Assembly: GCF_046054155.1 (NCBI RefSeq)
Contig: NZ_JBEQCT010000002.1
Location: 372,001-436,000 of the forward strand
Origin: Celerinatantimonas yamalensis
GTDB taxonomy: Bacteria > Pseudomonadota > Gammaproteobacteria > Enterobacterales > Celerinatantimonadaceae
Direction: 5' to 3'
Length of the DNA stretch: 64,000 nucleotides
Positions 15,892 through 24,735 of this stretch are shown piece after piece; positions within the stretch are counted from its first letter, which is position 1, and each line of letters opens with the position of its first letter. A model generated the notes under the pieces. That model worked only from the letters and a program-made list of their open reading frames with translations, was not told the origin of the DNA and searched no databases. Both the position numbers and the translations under genes were made by a program.

Positions 15892-16420
15892 TTAAGCCGA
15901 ACGGCAGTCAATTTTCCATTCCCAAATGCGGGTAATGATTTCCCGGCCATCCGCGAGAATGCCTTTGAGTCGGGTCATAAAGCTATCCCGATATTGGTTA
16001 AGGTGACACTCCCCTGTTTCATCATCAAACACCAGTTGATAGAAGGGCTGAATCGGACGCCCAGCACGTTTACGCCATACCCCACCCATCTTGTTTGGTA
16101 TAGATTTGCCAGTTGCCGTAATCGGCAGCATAGTGGATTTTCTGACAGGTTTTCGAAAGTGTGTCGGAATTTTTCAGGCGTCGCAGTTCACGCCAGGCGG
16201 TCACTGATGCCCCACCAATTTGTTGAAACTGGCGAATGCCCCAACAGGAGGCCCACGCATCTACGCGTGCAGCCGCTTCAATCGGGTCTTCCCCGTAAAT
16301 TCCCGATTCTAATCCTTTACTGTAATGTTCTTTTGGCAATATAACTGGTAACACTGCCCATCTTGGGGTCAATGGTAACCACTTTCAGGCGGGAGTCTTT
16401 CGCGACAATTTGGTTAAAAA
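15892..16420 (-). pseudogene. P2-type phage replication protein gpA, C-terminal fragment with frameshifts
   Basis: On the minus strand three segments in changing frames join into one gpA-like sequence. First comes VVTIDPKMGSVTSYIAK (about 16370-16420). Next is YGEDPIEAAARVDAWASCWG followed by IRQFQQIGGASVTAWRELRRL (16070-16370). Last is GGVWRKRAGRPIQPFYQLVFDDETG up to GREIITRIWEWKID (15892-16100). These are the Y-I-A-K and WGIRQFQQIGG signatures of the rolling-circle initiator of P2-like phages. At least two frameshifts and loss of the N-terminal half make it dead. It indicates an old prophage at this locus. Confidence 0.8.
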
Positions 16421-17076
16421 TGTCGAATCGTCAAACCCTATAGACTCTCGTTTTTTTAAACGCATATGAGCTACGATTACGACACCTAAAGGCCCCGATA
16501 GAACAGTAAATCATAAAAACACGCTGTTGTTACAGTGATTCCTATCTTTAAAGCAAGTGCTAAGCGTCAGAGATTCAGCCATATCGTTCGACTTTGCAGT
16601 GTGTTTATTGGGTATCGTATTTCGCTGCAATAGACGATTTTTCTTATCAGACAAGAGCTCCAACCTATGGATGTGCCCATCTGCTGCTGACTTTTTAGGA
16701 TGAGTGCGCTGTCGTACAGACAAAACTATAGTTGCCAAGCAAACTGCCTAAGTACTCGCGTTTAAGCGCCATCACAGCCATTCTCTCTTAACACTGAGAT
16801 ACCGGTACGAGCCAAGGAATCGGCATCAGGGGATTTTTGCAAACGTAGACTCACCCCCCGCTATGCTGACGGCCTCGACTCGCTGGACACAGCCACAGTG
16901 ATCAATATGCTACGCAGCTATCTTGGTCAATAAAGACGGCACAAGACGCTCCGGCGTATGACTTAGCGAGACCTCTGGATCGAACATAAAAATCAGGCTC
17001 TGCAAGCGCCCATCAAACGACGTACTGAGTTTGCCATGACGCTAGCTGTCAATCAGCCCTTCATAGGAGCAATGAA
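16421..17076. other. gene-free region between the phage remnant and gadB
   Basis: About 650 bases with only short, unconvincing open frames. One minus-strand frame of 75 codons at 16511-16738 has no recognisable motif. The last 250 bases are more GC-rich, like the following gadB region, and probably include the gadB promoter. I see no clear operator. Confidence 0.5.
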
Positions 17077-18459
17077 ATGCCTATTCATCACATCAACTTA
17101 AATGATAAGTCTAGTATGCGAGACATCTATGCCACCGATGCCTCACAAAAATCGCTCCCCAAGTATCAGCTCCCGGAAGGTCGCATGAAATCTCGCACCG
17201 CCTATGCACTAGTACGAGATGAACTGTTGCTGGATGGGAATGCACGCCAAAACCTCGCCACTTTTTGCACGACTTGGGTGGAGGATGAGGTCAAGCAACT
17301 GATGACCGACGCAGTCGACAAGAACATGATCGACAAGGATGAATATCCCCAAACAGCTGAAATCGAAAGTCGTTGTGTCCATATTCTGGCAGATCTCTGG
17401 CATGCGGAACGATCTCGGCAAACGGTAGGGTGTTCAACCACTGGTTCAAGCGAAGCCGCCATGCTAGGCGGTCTGGCATTCAAGTGGGCATGGCGCAAAC
17501 GCCGTGAAGCAGCCGGCAAGGATACCAGCAAGCCCAACATCGTCACTGGCCCAGTGCAGATCTGCTGGAAAAAATTCGCTCGATATTTTGATGTTGAAAT
17601 CCGCGAGGTCCCCCTAGAGGGCGACGCCCTAGGCCTAAAACCTGAAGATCTACGCCAGTATTGCGACGAAAACACCATTGGTGTGGTGGCAACGCTGGGG
17701 GTCACTTTCACCGGGATTTATGAACCTATTGAGGCTCTGGCAGATGAACTCGATGCGATGCAGCGTGACCTTGGGCTTGATATCCCTATCCACGTGGACG
17801 CCGCATCTGGCGGATTTATCGCACCTTTTATTCAGCGCGATCTAGTCTGGGATTTCCAGTTAGAGCGGGTCAAATCGATCAACACTTCTGGCCACAAATA
17901 CGGGCTCGCTCCACTCGGTGTGGGTTGGGTAATTTGGGCATCGCAAGAGGACTTACCCGAAGAGCTGATCTTCTATGTCGATTACCTAGGGGGCAACATG
18001 CCCACATTCGCGTTGAATTTCTCGCGCCCCGGCGGTGAGATCATCGCGCAATACTACAACTTTTTGCGGCTTGGCTACGAGGGTTATACTGCAGTCCAGC
18101 AAGCCTGTTCTGACACTGCTCAATGGCTAGGTAAACAACTGGCAGAGCTCGGGTGTTTTGAGATGGTCTATGATGGCTATGGCGGCCTTCCTGCTGTTGC
18201 CTATAAGCTGACCGATAAAAATCACGGCTTTACGCTTTACGATCTCTCTGAGCGAGTACGCATGGGCGGATGGCAAATAGCTTCTTACCCATTACCAATG
18301 AATCGTCAGGGAACGATCGTTCAGCGCATTCTGATTCGCCATGGAGTCAGTCGAGATCTGGCGCAACTGCTTCTTGACGACATGAAGCGAGCCATTGATC
18401 ATCTGACCCAAAACCCGATCCCACACTCGACTGCAAAGCCAGGGTTCCATCATGGTTAA
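17077..18459 (+). CDS. gadB: glutamate decarboxylase
   Basis: PLP enzyme converting L-glutamate to GABA and CO2 while consuming an intracellular proton. It has 460 residues, close to E. coli GadA/B (466). Visible motifs are TGSSEAAMLGG (phosphate binding), HVDAASGGFIAPF (the PLP-pyridine aspartate), and NTSGHKYGLAPLGVGW with the Schiff-base lysine at about residue 274. The C-terminus ends GFHHG, like the HxxH tail that closes the active site at neutral pH in E. coli GadB. The next gene, an exchanger, starts 8 bases before this stop, so the two form a glutamate/GABA acid-resistance unit. Confidence 0.95.
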   Translation: MPIHHINLNDKSSMRDIYATDASQKSLPKYQLPEGRMKSRTAYALVRDELLLDGNARQNLATFCTTWVEDEVKQLMTDAVDKNMIDKDEYPQTAEIESRCVHILADLWHAERSRQTVGCSTTGSSEAAMLGGLAFKWAWRKRREAAGKDTSKPNIVTGPVQICWKKFARYFDVEIREVPLEGDALGLKPEDLRQYCDENTIGVVATLGVTFTGIYEPIEALADELDAMQRDLGLDIPIHVDAASGGFIAPFIQRDLVWDFQLERVKSINTSGHKYGLAPLGVGWVIWASQEDLPEELIFYVDYLGGNMPTFALNFSRPGGEIIAQYYNFLRLGYEGYTAVQQACSDTAQWLGKQLAELGCFEMVYDGYGGLPAVAYKLTDKNHGFTLYDLSERVRMGGWQIASYPLPMNRQGTIVQRILIRHGVSRDLAQLLLDDMKRAIDHLTQNPIPHSTAKPGFHHG

Positions 18460-20350
18460 TTTTAATCGCTGCAACTGGGCGATCAAAAAATCAGTTATCC
18501 GTAGTCTGAGCCTGCTACTTCTTGTCGTAGCAAGGTCCGCCTCGGCCCAAACCGATGCGACCTCACCCGCAAGCGGTGTGGTCGGACAGGTGTTTGACTC
18601 GATCAAACCCATCACCGAGGCGGGGCTTCACGGGTTTTTCCAGCTATTGGGCAACCAACCCATTGCGTTCGTTCTACTTGCACTGGCTCTCGGTACGCTG
18701 ATCGGAAAGGTAAGTTTCAAGACTATCTCGCTGGGGTCGACGGCGGGCACACTGCTAGTTGGGATCGCGGTCTCAATGATCGCTGAAGCCATGTATGGCA
18801 TTACCTATGCGATACCAAGTATCTTGTCGTCCTTCATGTTGTTGCTCTTTATGTATGCCCTTGGGCTGAGAGTCGGGCCACAATTCTTCTCGGGTCTACG
18901 TAAGGGGGGATTAGCATTCGTCAGCATCGGACTGATTGTCTGGAGTCTAAACTGGGTTATCTGCTATTTTGGGGCAAAACTAGTCGGCCTCGCGCCGGGG
19001 TATGCAACTGGGCTGATCTCGGGCAGTTATACTATCACAGCGATTTTAGGTGTCGGTCAGGGAGCGCTAGCTAGTGGCGCGTATACACCGCCGCCAGGTA
19101 TGACGGTCGCACAAGTCGGAGCCAATATGGCAGCTGCCTATGCGATCAGCTATGTTCTGTCGACCGTGGGGATCATCCTGCTGATCCGCTATCTGCCACG
19201 CATTTTCGGGCGAAACGCGGTTGCCGACGCGAAGCTGGCAGAAGAAGAGTACAGTGGCGGTGCAGTTCATCCCGTCCCGGGCGCCCCCCACGCTTTGGCG
19301 ATGGGCTTTTCGCCGTTCGGTGTCCGTGCTTTTGCCGTCACGCACAAACGGTTTATCGGCCGCACCGTGTCGCAACTGGCCGACGACTTTCCCGAAGCGC
19401 CCATCCTTCGCGTGATACGCGATGGTCAGATCATTGACCTAAACAGCGACCCTACAGTGCAAAATAATGACATTGTGACCGTGCGTGCAGACGTGGATGA
19501 CCTCATTTTAGAAGAAGGTGAGCTAATCGGCCCTGAATCCGATGACCCGTTGGCTCGAAACGTACCGATGGAAGTAGCCGACGTGCATATTGGGTCACAC
19601 AAGTTATCCGGGCAAAGTTTGTCAGAGTTTGGACAGATCATGCCAGGTGGTGTTGCCATCAAAGCCTTGTTCCGTGACGGCACCGAGCTGCCACTCGGAC
19701 CAAAAACCGATGTCCGATTCGGCGACGTGCTGCGTTTAACCGGTCCAGATGTAGCCTTACAGAGAACCGCAAAACAGCTAGGTGGGCATGCCATCTTGCC
19801 AACCATGAAGTCTGAAGTTCTCTATCTTGCAATTGCCATGCTAGTCGGTTATCTAGTGGGGATCGTCACGGTGACGATTTCGGGTATTCCTTTTGCGCTT
19901 GGAACATCCGCAGGGGTTATTATGGCCGGTGTGGGCGTGAGTTATTTTCGAAGCCGCAATCCCAACTTTGGTGGGCCAGTCCATGAAGGTGCACGCAGCT
20001 TCCTTCAGGATTTTGGGCTGAATGCTTTTGTTGCCGTTCTTGCCGCTAACGTCGGCCCCAAGGTCATTTCCGCTCTGGGTGGCGACACCATTTTGTGGCT
20101 TGCACTGATTGGCGTAGCCGGAGCGTTGATCCCGCCGTTCGTCGCTTTCTGGGTTGGAGTAAAGGTTTTTGGTCTCAATTCGATCATTGCCGATGGTTCT
20201 GCCACGGGGGCTCGTAACAGTACGCCAGGGCTGAACGCAATTATGGAAGAATCCGGTAGTTCTGTCGCCGCCGTTCCCTATCCGGTCAGTTATGCGTTAA
20301 CCACGGTGCTAGCTTTGATTGGCGGCTATATCTCGATGATACTGTCTTGA
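18452..20350 (+). CDS. AspT/YidE-family amino-acid antiporter, predicted glutamate/GABA exchanger
   Basis: 632 residues in the aspartate:alanine exchanger (AAEx) family. Two hydrophobic halves of about five spans each (residues about 65-250 and 455-630) flank a cytoplasmic loop with two RCK_C/TrkA-C domains (FIGRTVSQLADDFPEAPILRVIRDGQ and LSGQSLSEFGQIMPGGVAIKALFRDG). The conserved GARNSTPGLNAIMEESGSSV motif lies near the end. The N-terminus adds a signal-peptide-like stretch ending SASAQ, absent from many homologues. Tight coupling to gadB suggests electrogenic exchange of glutamate for GABA, replacing the APC-family GadC. The substrate is inferred from context only. Confidence 0.85.
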   Translation: MVNFNRCNWAIKKSVIRSLSLLLLVVARSASAQTDATSPASGVVGQVFDSIKPITEAGLHGFFQLLGNQPIAFVLLALALGTLIGKVSFKTISLGSTAGTLLVGIAVSMIAEAMYGITYAIPSILSSFMLLLFMYALGLRVGPQFFSGLRKGGLAFVSIGLIVWSLNWVICYFGAKLVGLAPGYATGLISGSYTITAILGVGQGALASGAYTPPPGMTVAQVGANMAAAYAISYVLSTVGIILLIRYLPRIFGRNAVADAKLAEEEYSGGAVHPVPGAPHALAMGFSPFGVRAFAVTHKRFIGRTVSQLADDFPEAPILRVIRDGQIIDLNSDPTVQNNDIVTVRADVDDLILEEGELIGPESDDPLARNVPMEVADVHIGSHKLSGQSLSEFGQIMPGGVAIKALFRDGTELPLGPKTDVRFGDVLRLTGPDVALQRTAKQLGGHAILPTMKSEVLYLAIAMLVGYLVGIVTVTISGIPFALGTSAGVIMAGVGVSYFRSRNPNFGGPVHEGARSFLQDFGLNAFVAVLAANVGPKVISALGGDTILWLALIGVAGALIPPFVAFWVGVKVFGLNSIIADGSATGARNSTPGLNAIMEESGSSVAAVPYPVSYALTTVLALIGGYISMILS

Positions 20351-20477
20351 TAGGGTAACGCATGACGCTGGAATATTCGATATGGCGAAAAAACGTCGAA
20401 TAATAGCTCGATGTGACCTCTATATCGAGACTAACACATTGGCGATTGACACTCCGTTAGTCACAGCTATGCTCGAT

Positions 20478-20508
20478 AAGAGGCGCTTTATACATAAAGC
20501 GCCTCTTT
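20478..20508 (+). terminator. terminator after the gadB operon
   Basis: A perfect 13-bp stem (AAGAGGCGCTTTA / TAAAGCGCCTCTT) with a TACA loop, followed by TAATG. The A/T flanks on both sides make it potentially bidirectional. Confidence 0.85.
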
Positions 20509-21136
20509 AATGGGCAACCGATAAGCGCCCAGTGTCACGGACATAATTGCGCAAGGTACAGACATACAGGCAGCCTATTTAATCTGCGGATAACCCAAAT
20601 AACAGCCTTTGCCACGATGCAAAAAAGGTCATCAATGGCTCATCCGCTATGACTGCGCGAAGAAACAAATGCTGTTTTGCCTATGGATAGATTCTCTGAC
20701 TATTCATTTTTATAATTTATATATCGAAAAAATTTTCGATATATAAGTATTGAAAAAAAGTTTTGATAGCGATTCTTTTTAACCAGACTGAGTGGTGAAT
20801 AAGCGCCGCGAAGAGGAGCGCTTTAAAATTTTCTAATCAAGCATGCATCCAATTGTTTTTCAAGCGCCAAATACGAATCATCACTTCCCTCCTCTTGTTG
20901 AAAATGCGCTAGGTAAAACATAAATAAAACCGGCCCGTTAAGCCAGCCGCGTATCGAATCAAATCACTGCCCCGATATACAAAGCCGCAAGATAGCCATA
21001 TCCAAGACGCATTGTTCGCTAGCGCACAGTGTCCCGATAAAACAATCAGTATGATGATAATCGTCGTCAGACAAGCCAGATACTTAATCATCGCTCGTCC
21101 ACGATCCAAGTACAGCAACTGACACGAGGTTCTAGG
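20509..21136. other. intergenic region between the gad unit and the N-ATPase operon
   Basis: It contains a long palindrome at 20717-20746 (separate entry). It also has a possible 60-residue minus-strand ORF, 20909-21091, whose product begins MIKYLACLTTIIIILIVLSG, has two predicted membrane spans and ends GRFYLCFT. Its start is preceded by GGACGAG. It might be a small membrane protein expressed divergently from the ATPase operon, but I do not recognise it and give it about 0.3 probability of being real. Confidence 0.5.
20717..20746. promoter_or_regulatory. 14-bp-arm palindrome upstream of the N-ATPase operon
   Basis: TTATATATCGAAAA is inverted as TTTTCGATATATAA with two bases between. It is too AT-rich at its base for a strong terminator and has no T-run, so a dimeric regulator's operator or a cruciform is more likely. 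It lies 390 bases before atpD in a region with no other confident feature. Confidence 0.45.
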
Positions 21137-22624
21137 TTGACTAAACACCAAGTTTCAGGCAAAGCAAATACATCCCACGTTGGCACGATCATCGCGGTCC
21201 GTGGCAGTGTCGTTGACATGTGCTTTGAGCACGAATTGCCGCCGATACACAGTCTGCTGCGCGCAGGAAAGGACGACGACGTAGCGATTGAAGTGATGGC
21301 CCAGAGCGATGCGCATCATGTTCGGGGGATCGCTTTAACACCAACCCAAGGGTTGGCCCGTGGAATGCAGGTCAAAGACACCGAGGGGCCACTGCAACAA
21401 CCGGTTGGCAAAGCCATTCTGTCACGAATGTTCGATGTATTCGGTAATACTATTGATCACGGCCCGCCGCTGGAAAATGTGCAATGGCGCTCAGTTCACA
21501 ATGAGCCCCCCTCATTGTTACGCCGCTCGACCCATTCCGAAGTATTTGAAACAGGGATTAAGGCTATCGACGTGCTCACCCCGCTTGAACGTGGTGGCAA
21601 AGCAGGTCTATTCGGGGGGGCCGGCGTTGGCAAAACAGTACTGCTGACCGAAATGATCCACAATATGATTGGTCACCAGCAGGGCGTGAGCATTTTCTGC
21701 GGCATTGGCGAGCGTTCTCGCGAAGGCGAAGAGCTGTACCGCGAGATGAAAGCCGCTGGCGTGTTACCAAACATGGTGATGATCTTCGCACAGATGAACG
21801 AGCCGCCCGGCGCACGCTTTCGAGTGGGGCATGCAGCGCTGACCATGGCCGAGTATTTTCGTGACGACGAACACCGTGACATCTTATTGCTGATCGATAA
21901 CATCTTCCGTTTTATTCAGGCTGGTTCAGAAGTTTCCGGGTTGATGGGACAAATGCCGTCTCGTCTTGGTTACCAGCCCACGATGAGTACAGAATTAGCT
22001 GCGTTAGAAGAGCGTATCGCCAATACCGAAAGCGGCGCCATCACCTCACTACAAGCCGTTTATGTGCCAGCAGATGATTTCACTGATCCGGCTGCCGTGC
22101 ATACATTTTCACATCTGTCAGCGTCTATCGTATTGTCACGCAAGCGCGCCAGCGAAGGTCTATTCCCCGCCATCGACCCACTACAGTCCAGCTCAAAAAT
22201 GGTCACACCGGGCATTGTCGGCGAACACCACTATAACCTTGCGCAAGCTATTCGCCGTACATTGGCGCAATACGCCGAGCTCAAGGATATTATCGCGATG
22301 CTCGGGCTAGAGCAGTTATCGCCCGAGGACCGTAAGATCGTCGCCCGTGCACGTCAGCTAGAACGTTTTCTTACCCAGCCGTTCTTCACCACGGAACAGT
22401 TCACCAATCTGAGCGGCAAACTGGTCAGTTTAGAAGATGCATTAGACGGCTGCGAGCGCATTTTAGCTGACGAGTTCAAGGATATGCCTGAAAGTGCGCT
22501 GTACATGATCGGCGCGATCAGTGAAGCCCAAGAGAAAGTAGACGCTAGTCATCACAAAAAGCCGCACAGCGATACAAAAGAACACCCCTCGGAGGAGACT
22601 GCTCATGACATCGATGACACTTGA
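21137..22624 (+). CDS. atpD: N-type ATPase subunit beta
   Basis: Catalytic subunit of a second, N-type rotary ATPase. The 495-residue protein has the P-loop GGAGVGKTVLLTEM (about residue 160), the GERSREGEELYREM segment, Walker B ILLLIDNIFRF and the QMPSRLGYQPTMSTEL motif of F-type beta subunits. The loop corresponding to DELSEED reads LEQLSPEDRK. The start is a TTG with GAGG 8 bases before. It is first in an operon ordered D-C-Q-R-B-E-F-A-G, diagnostic of N-ATPases and different from the housekeeping atpIBEFHAGDC order. Base composition is more GC-rich than that of neighbouring core genes. Confidence 0.95.
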   Translation: MTKHQVSGKANTSHVGTIIAVRGSVVDMCFEHELPPIHSLLRAGKDDDVAIEVMAQSDAHHVRGIALTPTQGLARGMQVKDTEGPLQQPVGKAILSRMFDVFGNTIDHGPPLENVQWRSVHNEPPSLLRRSTHSEVFETGIKAIDVLTPLERGGKAGLFGGAGVGKTVLLTEMIHNMIGHQQGVSIFCGIGERSREGEELYREMKAAGVLPNMVMIFAQMNEPPGARFRVGHAALTMAEYFRDDEHRDILLLIDNIFRFIQAGSEVSGLMGQMPSRLGYQPTMSTELAALEERIANTESGAITSLQAVYVPADDFTDPAAVHTFSHLSASIVLSRKRASEGLFPAIDPLQSSSKMVTPGIVGEHHYNLAQAIRRTLAQYAELKDIIAMLGLEQLSPEDRKIVARARQLERFLTQPFFTTEQFTNLSGKLVSLEDALDGCERILADEFKDMPESALYMIGAISEAQEKVDASHHKKPHSDTKEHPSEETAHDIDDT

Positions 22625-23009
22625 GGTGCTACTACCCTTTGGTCTATTCGCTAGTGAAACCGGCGTATCACGTATCGTCGTCGAGACAGTGCAAGGTTCA
22701 TTTGGCTTATTGCCACTTCGATTGGACTGCGTCGCAGCGCTGACACCGGGCATTCTATATTTTCAGGATGACACGCAACGTGAGGTCTTTATCGCATTGG
22801 ATGAAGGCGTGCTAGTCAAGACTGGGCAAAAGGTGATGATCTCAGTGCGCCGAGCCATTCGTAGCACCGATCTTGCTCATCTACACGACGCCATCAAGCA
22901 GCAGTTTTTGCAACAGGACGCCGAAGAAGCCGCCCTAAGCTTGTCTATGGTCAAATTAGAGAGCGGCTTCATGAATCGTTTTGCATCCATGCAGGATGAA
23001 AAACTATGA
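22605..23009 (+). CDS. atpC: N-type ATPase subunit epsilon
   Basis: A 134-residue epsilon subunit overlapping the atpD end by 20 bases. The N-terminal beta-sandwich is recognisable: LEVLLPFGLFASETGVSRIVVETVQGSFGLLPLRLDCVAALTPGIL, with the usual G-S-F-G-LLP turn. The C-terminal helical part is short and lacks the clear regulatory hairpin of F-type epsilon. It couples the rotor to the catalytic head. Confidence 0.92.
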   Translation: MTSMTLEVLLPFGLFASETGVSRIVVETVQGSFGLLPLRLDCVAALTPGILYFQDDTQREVFIALDEGVLVKTGQKVMISVRRAIRSTDLAHLHDAIKQQFLQQDAEEAALSLSMVKLESGFMNRFASMQDEKL

Positions 23010-23371
23010 CTCAGGATCCCAAGCTCAACCCGCCGAATTTATCCTCTGCTGAAACGCAATTGGAACAGCGGTTAGGTAGAAAAGTGTGCCGTAAGCTCAA
23101 AGCACGCCGTAATGGCACGCTGAGCGTCTGGTTTGGCCTTGGCATGATGGGCCTCATTGGCTGGTCTATTGCCGTTCCCACACTCCTTGGCGCTTGGCTC
23201 GGATTATGGCTCGATAAACACTATCCAGGCGGCCATATTTGGACCCTCGCTCTTATCGTAGCTGGGCTAGCGATCGGTTGTTTGAACGCATGGCATTGGA
23301 TGTTTCAAGAAGACCGCTCAATGCACCCAGAACAAGACGATAAACAGGACAACGACAATGAGCATTTATGA
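23006..23371 (+). CDS. atpQ: N-type ATPase AtpQ (AtpI-like) membrane subunit
   Basis: A 121-residue protein with two membrane spans (about residues 43-70 and 78-98) joined by WLGLWLDKHYPGGHIWT, the pattern of the AtpI/Gene1 family. N-ATPase operons always carry this gene with atpR between atpC and atpB. The two have been proposed to help c-ring assembly or metal handling. It overlaps atpC by 4 bases and atpR by 14. Confidence 0.88.
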   Translation: MTQDPKLNPPNLSSAETQLEQRLGRKVCRKLKARRNGTLSVWFGLGMMGLIGWSIAVPTLLGAWLGLWLDKHYPGGHIWTLALIVAGLAIGCLNAWHWMFQEDRSMHPEQDDKQDNDNEHL

Positions 23372-23693
23372 TATTAACTGGCTACAGGCAGGACTGGCGC
23401 TGCTTGCTGGGGGCATTCTAGGCGCTATATTTTTCGGCGGCCTATGGTGGACCGTGCAGCATGGCGCCACATCGACGACCCCTGCTCGCTGGTTTATCAG
23501 TAGCTTTATTGTGCGTACTGGCATCACTTTGTTTGGTTTTTACGCAGTCGGTGCTGGGCAACTATTACAGCTTGGGTGCTGTCTGCTGGGATTTATGTTA
23601 GCGCGTGCAATTACCCTGCGCTGGCGTCTGCCACCTAAAACACAGCATACACCAGCCCGGCTCAACAAAAACGGAGAACCTCCATGCGCCTAA
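23358..23693 (+). CDS. atpR: N-type ATPase AtpR membrane subunit
   Basis: A 111-residue protein with three predicted spans (about 8-33, 42-60, 62-83), found only in N-ATPase operons. The conserved FISSFIVRTGITLFGFY segment has an arginine inside the second span; in the literature this has been discussed as possibly pairing with c-subunit carboxylates during ring assembly. The position between atpQ and atpB is diagnostic. Confidence 0.88.
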   Translation: MSIYDINWLQAGLALLAGGILGAIFFGGLWWTVQHGATSTTPARWFISSFIVRTGITLFGFYAVGAGQLLQLGCCLLGFMLARAITLRWRLPPKTQHTPARLNKNGEPPCA

Positions 23694-24391
23694 CGCCTGA
23701 TACATGGATCTTCTGGCAACACGGTATTTTCAAATTAAACGCCACCATCGTCTTCACATGGATGATCATGGCGGTATTGGTGTTAGGAGCAGCGCTAATC
23801 ACGCGCCATCTTAGCACTGATCACAAACGCTCTGGCTGGCAGAATCTGTTAGAGATCGTCGTGATCGCAATCATAGGCCAAATCAGGGATGTTGGCCTAC
23901 TCAACCCACGCCACCACATTAGCTTTCTTGGCACCTTATTTCTGTTCATCGCGGCGGCGGCTCTAGCCACAGTTATACCCGGCTATGAGTCGCCAACCGC
24001 TTCTCTCTCCACTACCGTAGCCCTCGCCCTCTGCGTATTCGTCGCGGTGCCGCTATTTGGCATCACAAGTCAGGGACTGATGGGTTACCTAAAATCTTAT
24101 ATGCAGCCAACCCCAATTATGCTGCCCTTTAACCTGATTAGCGAAGCGTCTCGCACAATGGCATTGGCCGTACGTTTATTCGGTAACATGATGAGTGGCG
24201 CAATGATTATCGCCATTCTCCTCTCGATTACACCCTTTGCGTTTCCCATTGTGATGACACTATTAGGTCTGCTGACGGGAATGGTACAGGCCTATATCTT
24301 TACCATTTTAGCGGGCGTTTATATTGCAGCTGCCACGGCCACACGCAGTAGCAAACCGGCCAAGGTAGCGCCACCAACATCCGAGGCATGA
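23684..24391 (+). CDS. atpB: N-type ATPase subunit a
   Basis: A 235-residue membrane subunit forming the ion half-channels next to the c-ring. The essential stator arginine is visible in SEASRTMALAVRLFGNMMSGAMI (about residues 154-176), and TWMIMAVLVLGAALITR is the first conserved span. The length suits N-type a subunits, slightly shorter than E. coli AtpB (271). It overlaps atpR by 10 bases. Confidence 0.95.
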   Translation: MRLTPDTWIFWQHGIFKLNATIVFTWMIMAVLVLGAALITRHLSTDHKRSGWQNLLEIVVIAIIGQIRDVGLLNPRHHISFLGTLFLFIAAAALATVIPGYESPTASLSTTVALALCVFVAVPLFGITSQGLMGYLKSYMQPTPIMLPFNLISEASRTMALAVRLFGNMMSGAMIIAILLSITPFAFPIVMTLLGLLTGMVQAYIFTILAGVYIAAATATRSSKPAKVAPPTSEA

Positions 24392-24441
24392 ACGGTTTTA
24401 TTTTAAAATCAATCACCCTACATTAAGCAGAGGTATACTTT

Positions 24442-24732
24442 ATGGACGCACTTACTTGGATCGCAATCGCATCCATTACTATGGCTGGATTCACCACTGG
24501 GTTTGGCACGATGGGTCCGGCTCTGGCTGAAGGTCGAGCGGTCGCCGTAGCACTTACCTCATTAGCCCAGCAACCCGATGCATCCGCCACTATCACTCGC
24601 ACACTATTTGTTGGTCTTGCGATGATCGAATCTACCGCCATTTATTGTTTCGTGGTATCCATGATTTTCATCTTTGCCAATCCGTTTTGGAATGCAGCGC
24701 TGGCTGCAGCCTCTCAAGCTATAGGTCAATAA
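24442..24732 (+). CDS. atpE: N-type ATPase subunit c
   Basis: A 96-residue hairpin forming the rotor ring. The first helix carries GPALAEGRAVA, with a glutamate (E30) where Ilyobacter c has Gln32. The second helix has MIESTAIYCF: E63, S64, T65 and Y68 match the E65-S66-T67-Y70 sodium ligands. N-type c subunits have this double-carboxylate signature. It was first read as Na+-specific, but biochemistry on the Burkholderia N-ATPase ring supported H+, so ion use should not be assumed. AGAGGT stands before the ATG. Confidence 0.95.
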   Translation: MDALTWIAIASITMAGFTTGFGTMGPALAEGRAVAVALTSLAQQPDASATITRTLFVGLAMIESTAIYCFVVSMIFIFANPFWNAALAAASQAIGQ

Positions 24733-24735
24733 GCC

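Noticed and set aside
15862..16344. 160-residue plus-strand ORF
   Set aside because: It lies antisense to the gpA fragment, which has clear family motifs; the plus-strand translation has none.
16511..16738. 75-residue minus-strand ORF
   Set aside because: No motif, no convincing start and located in decayed phage sequence.
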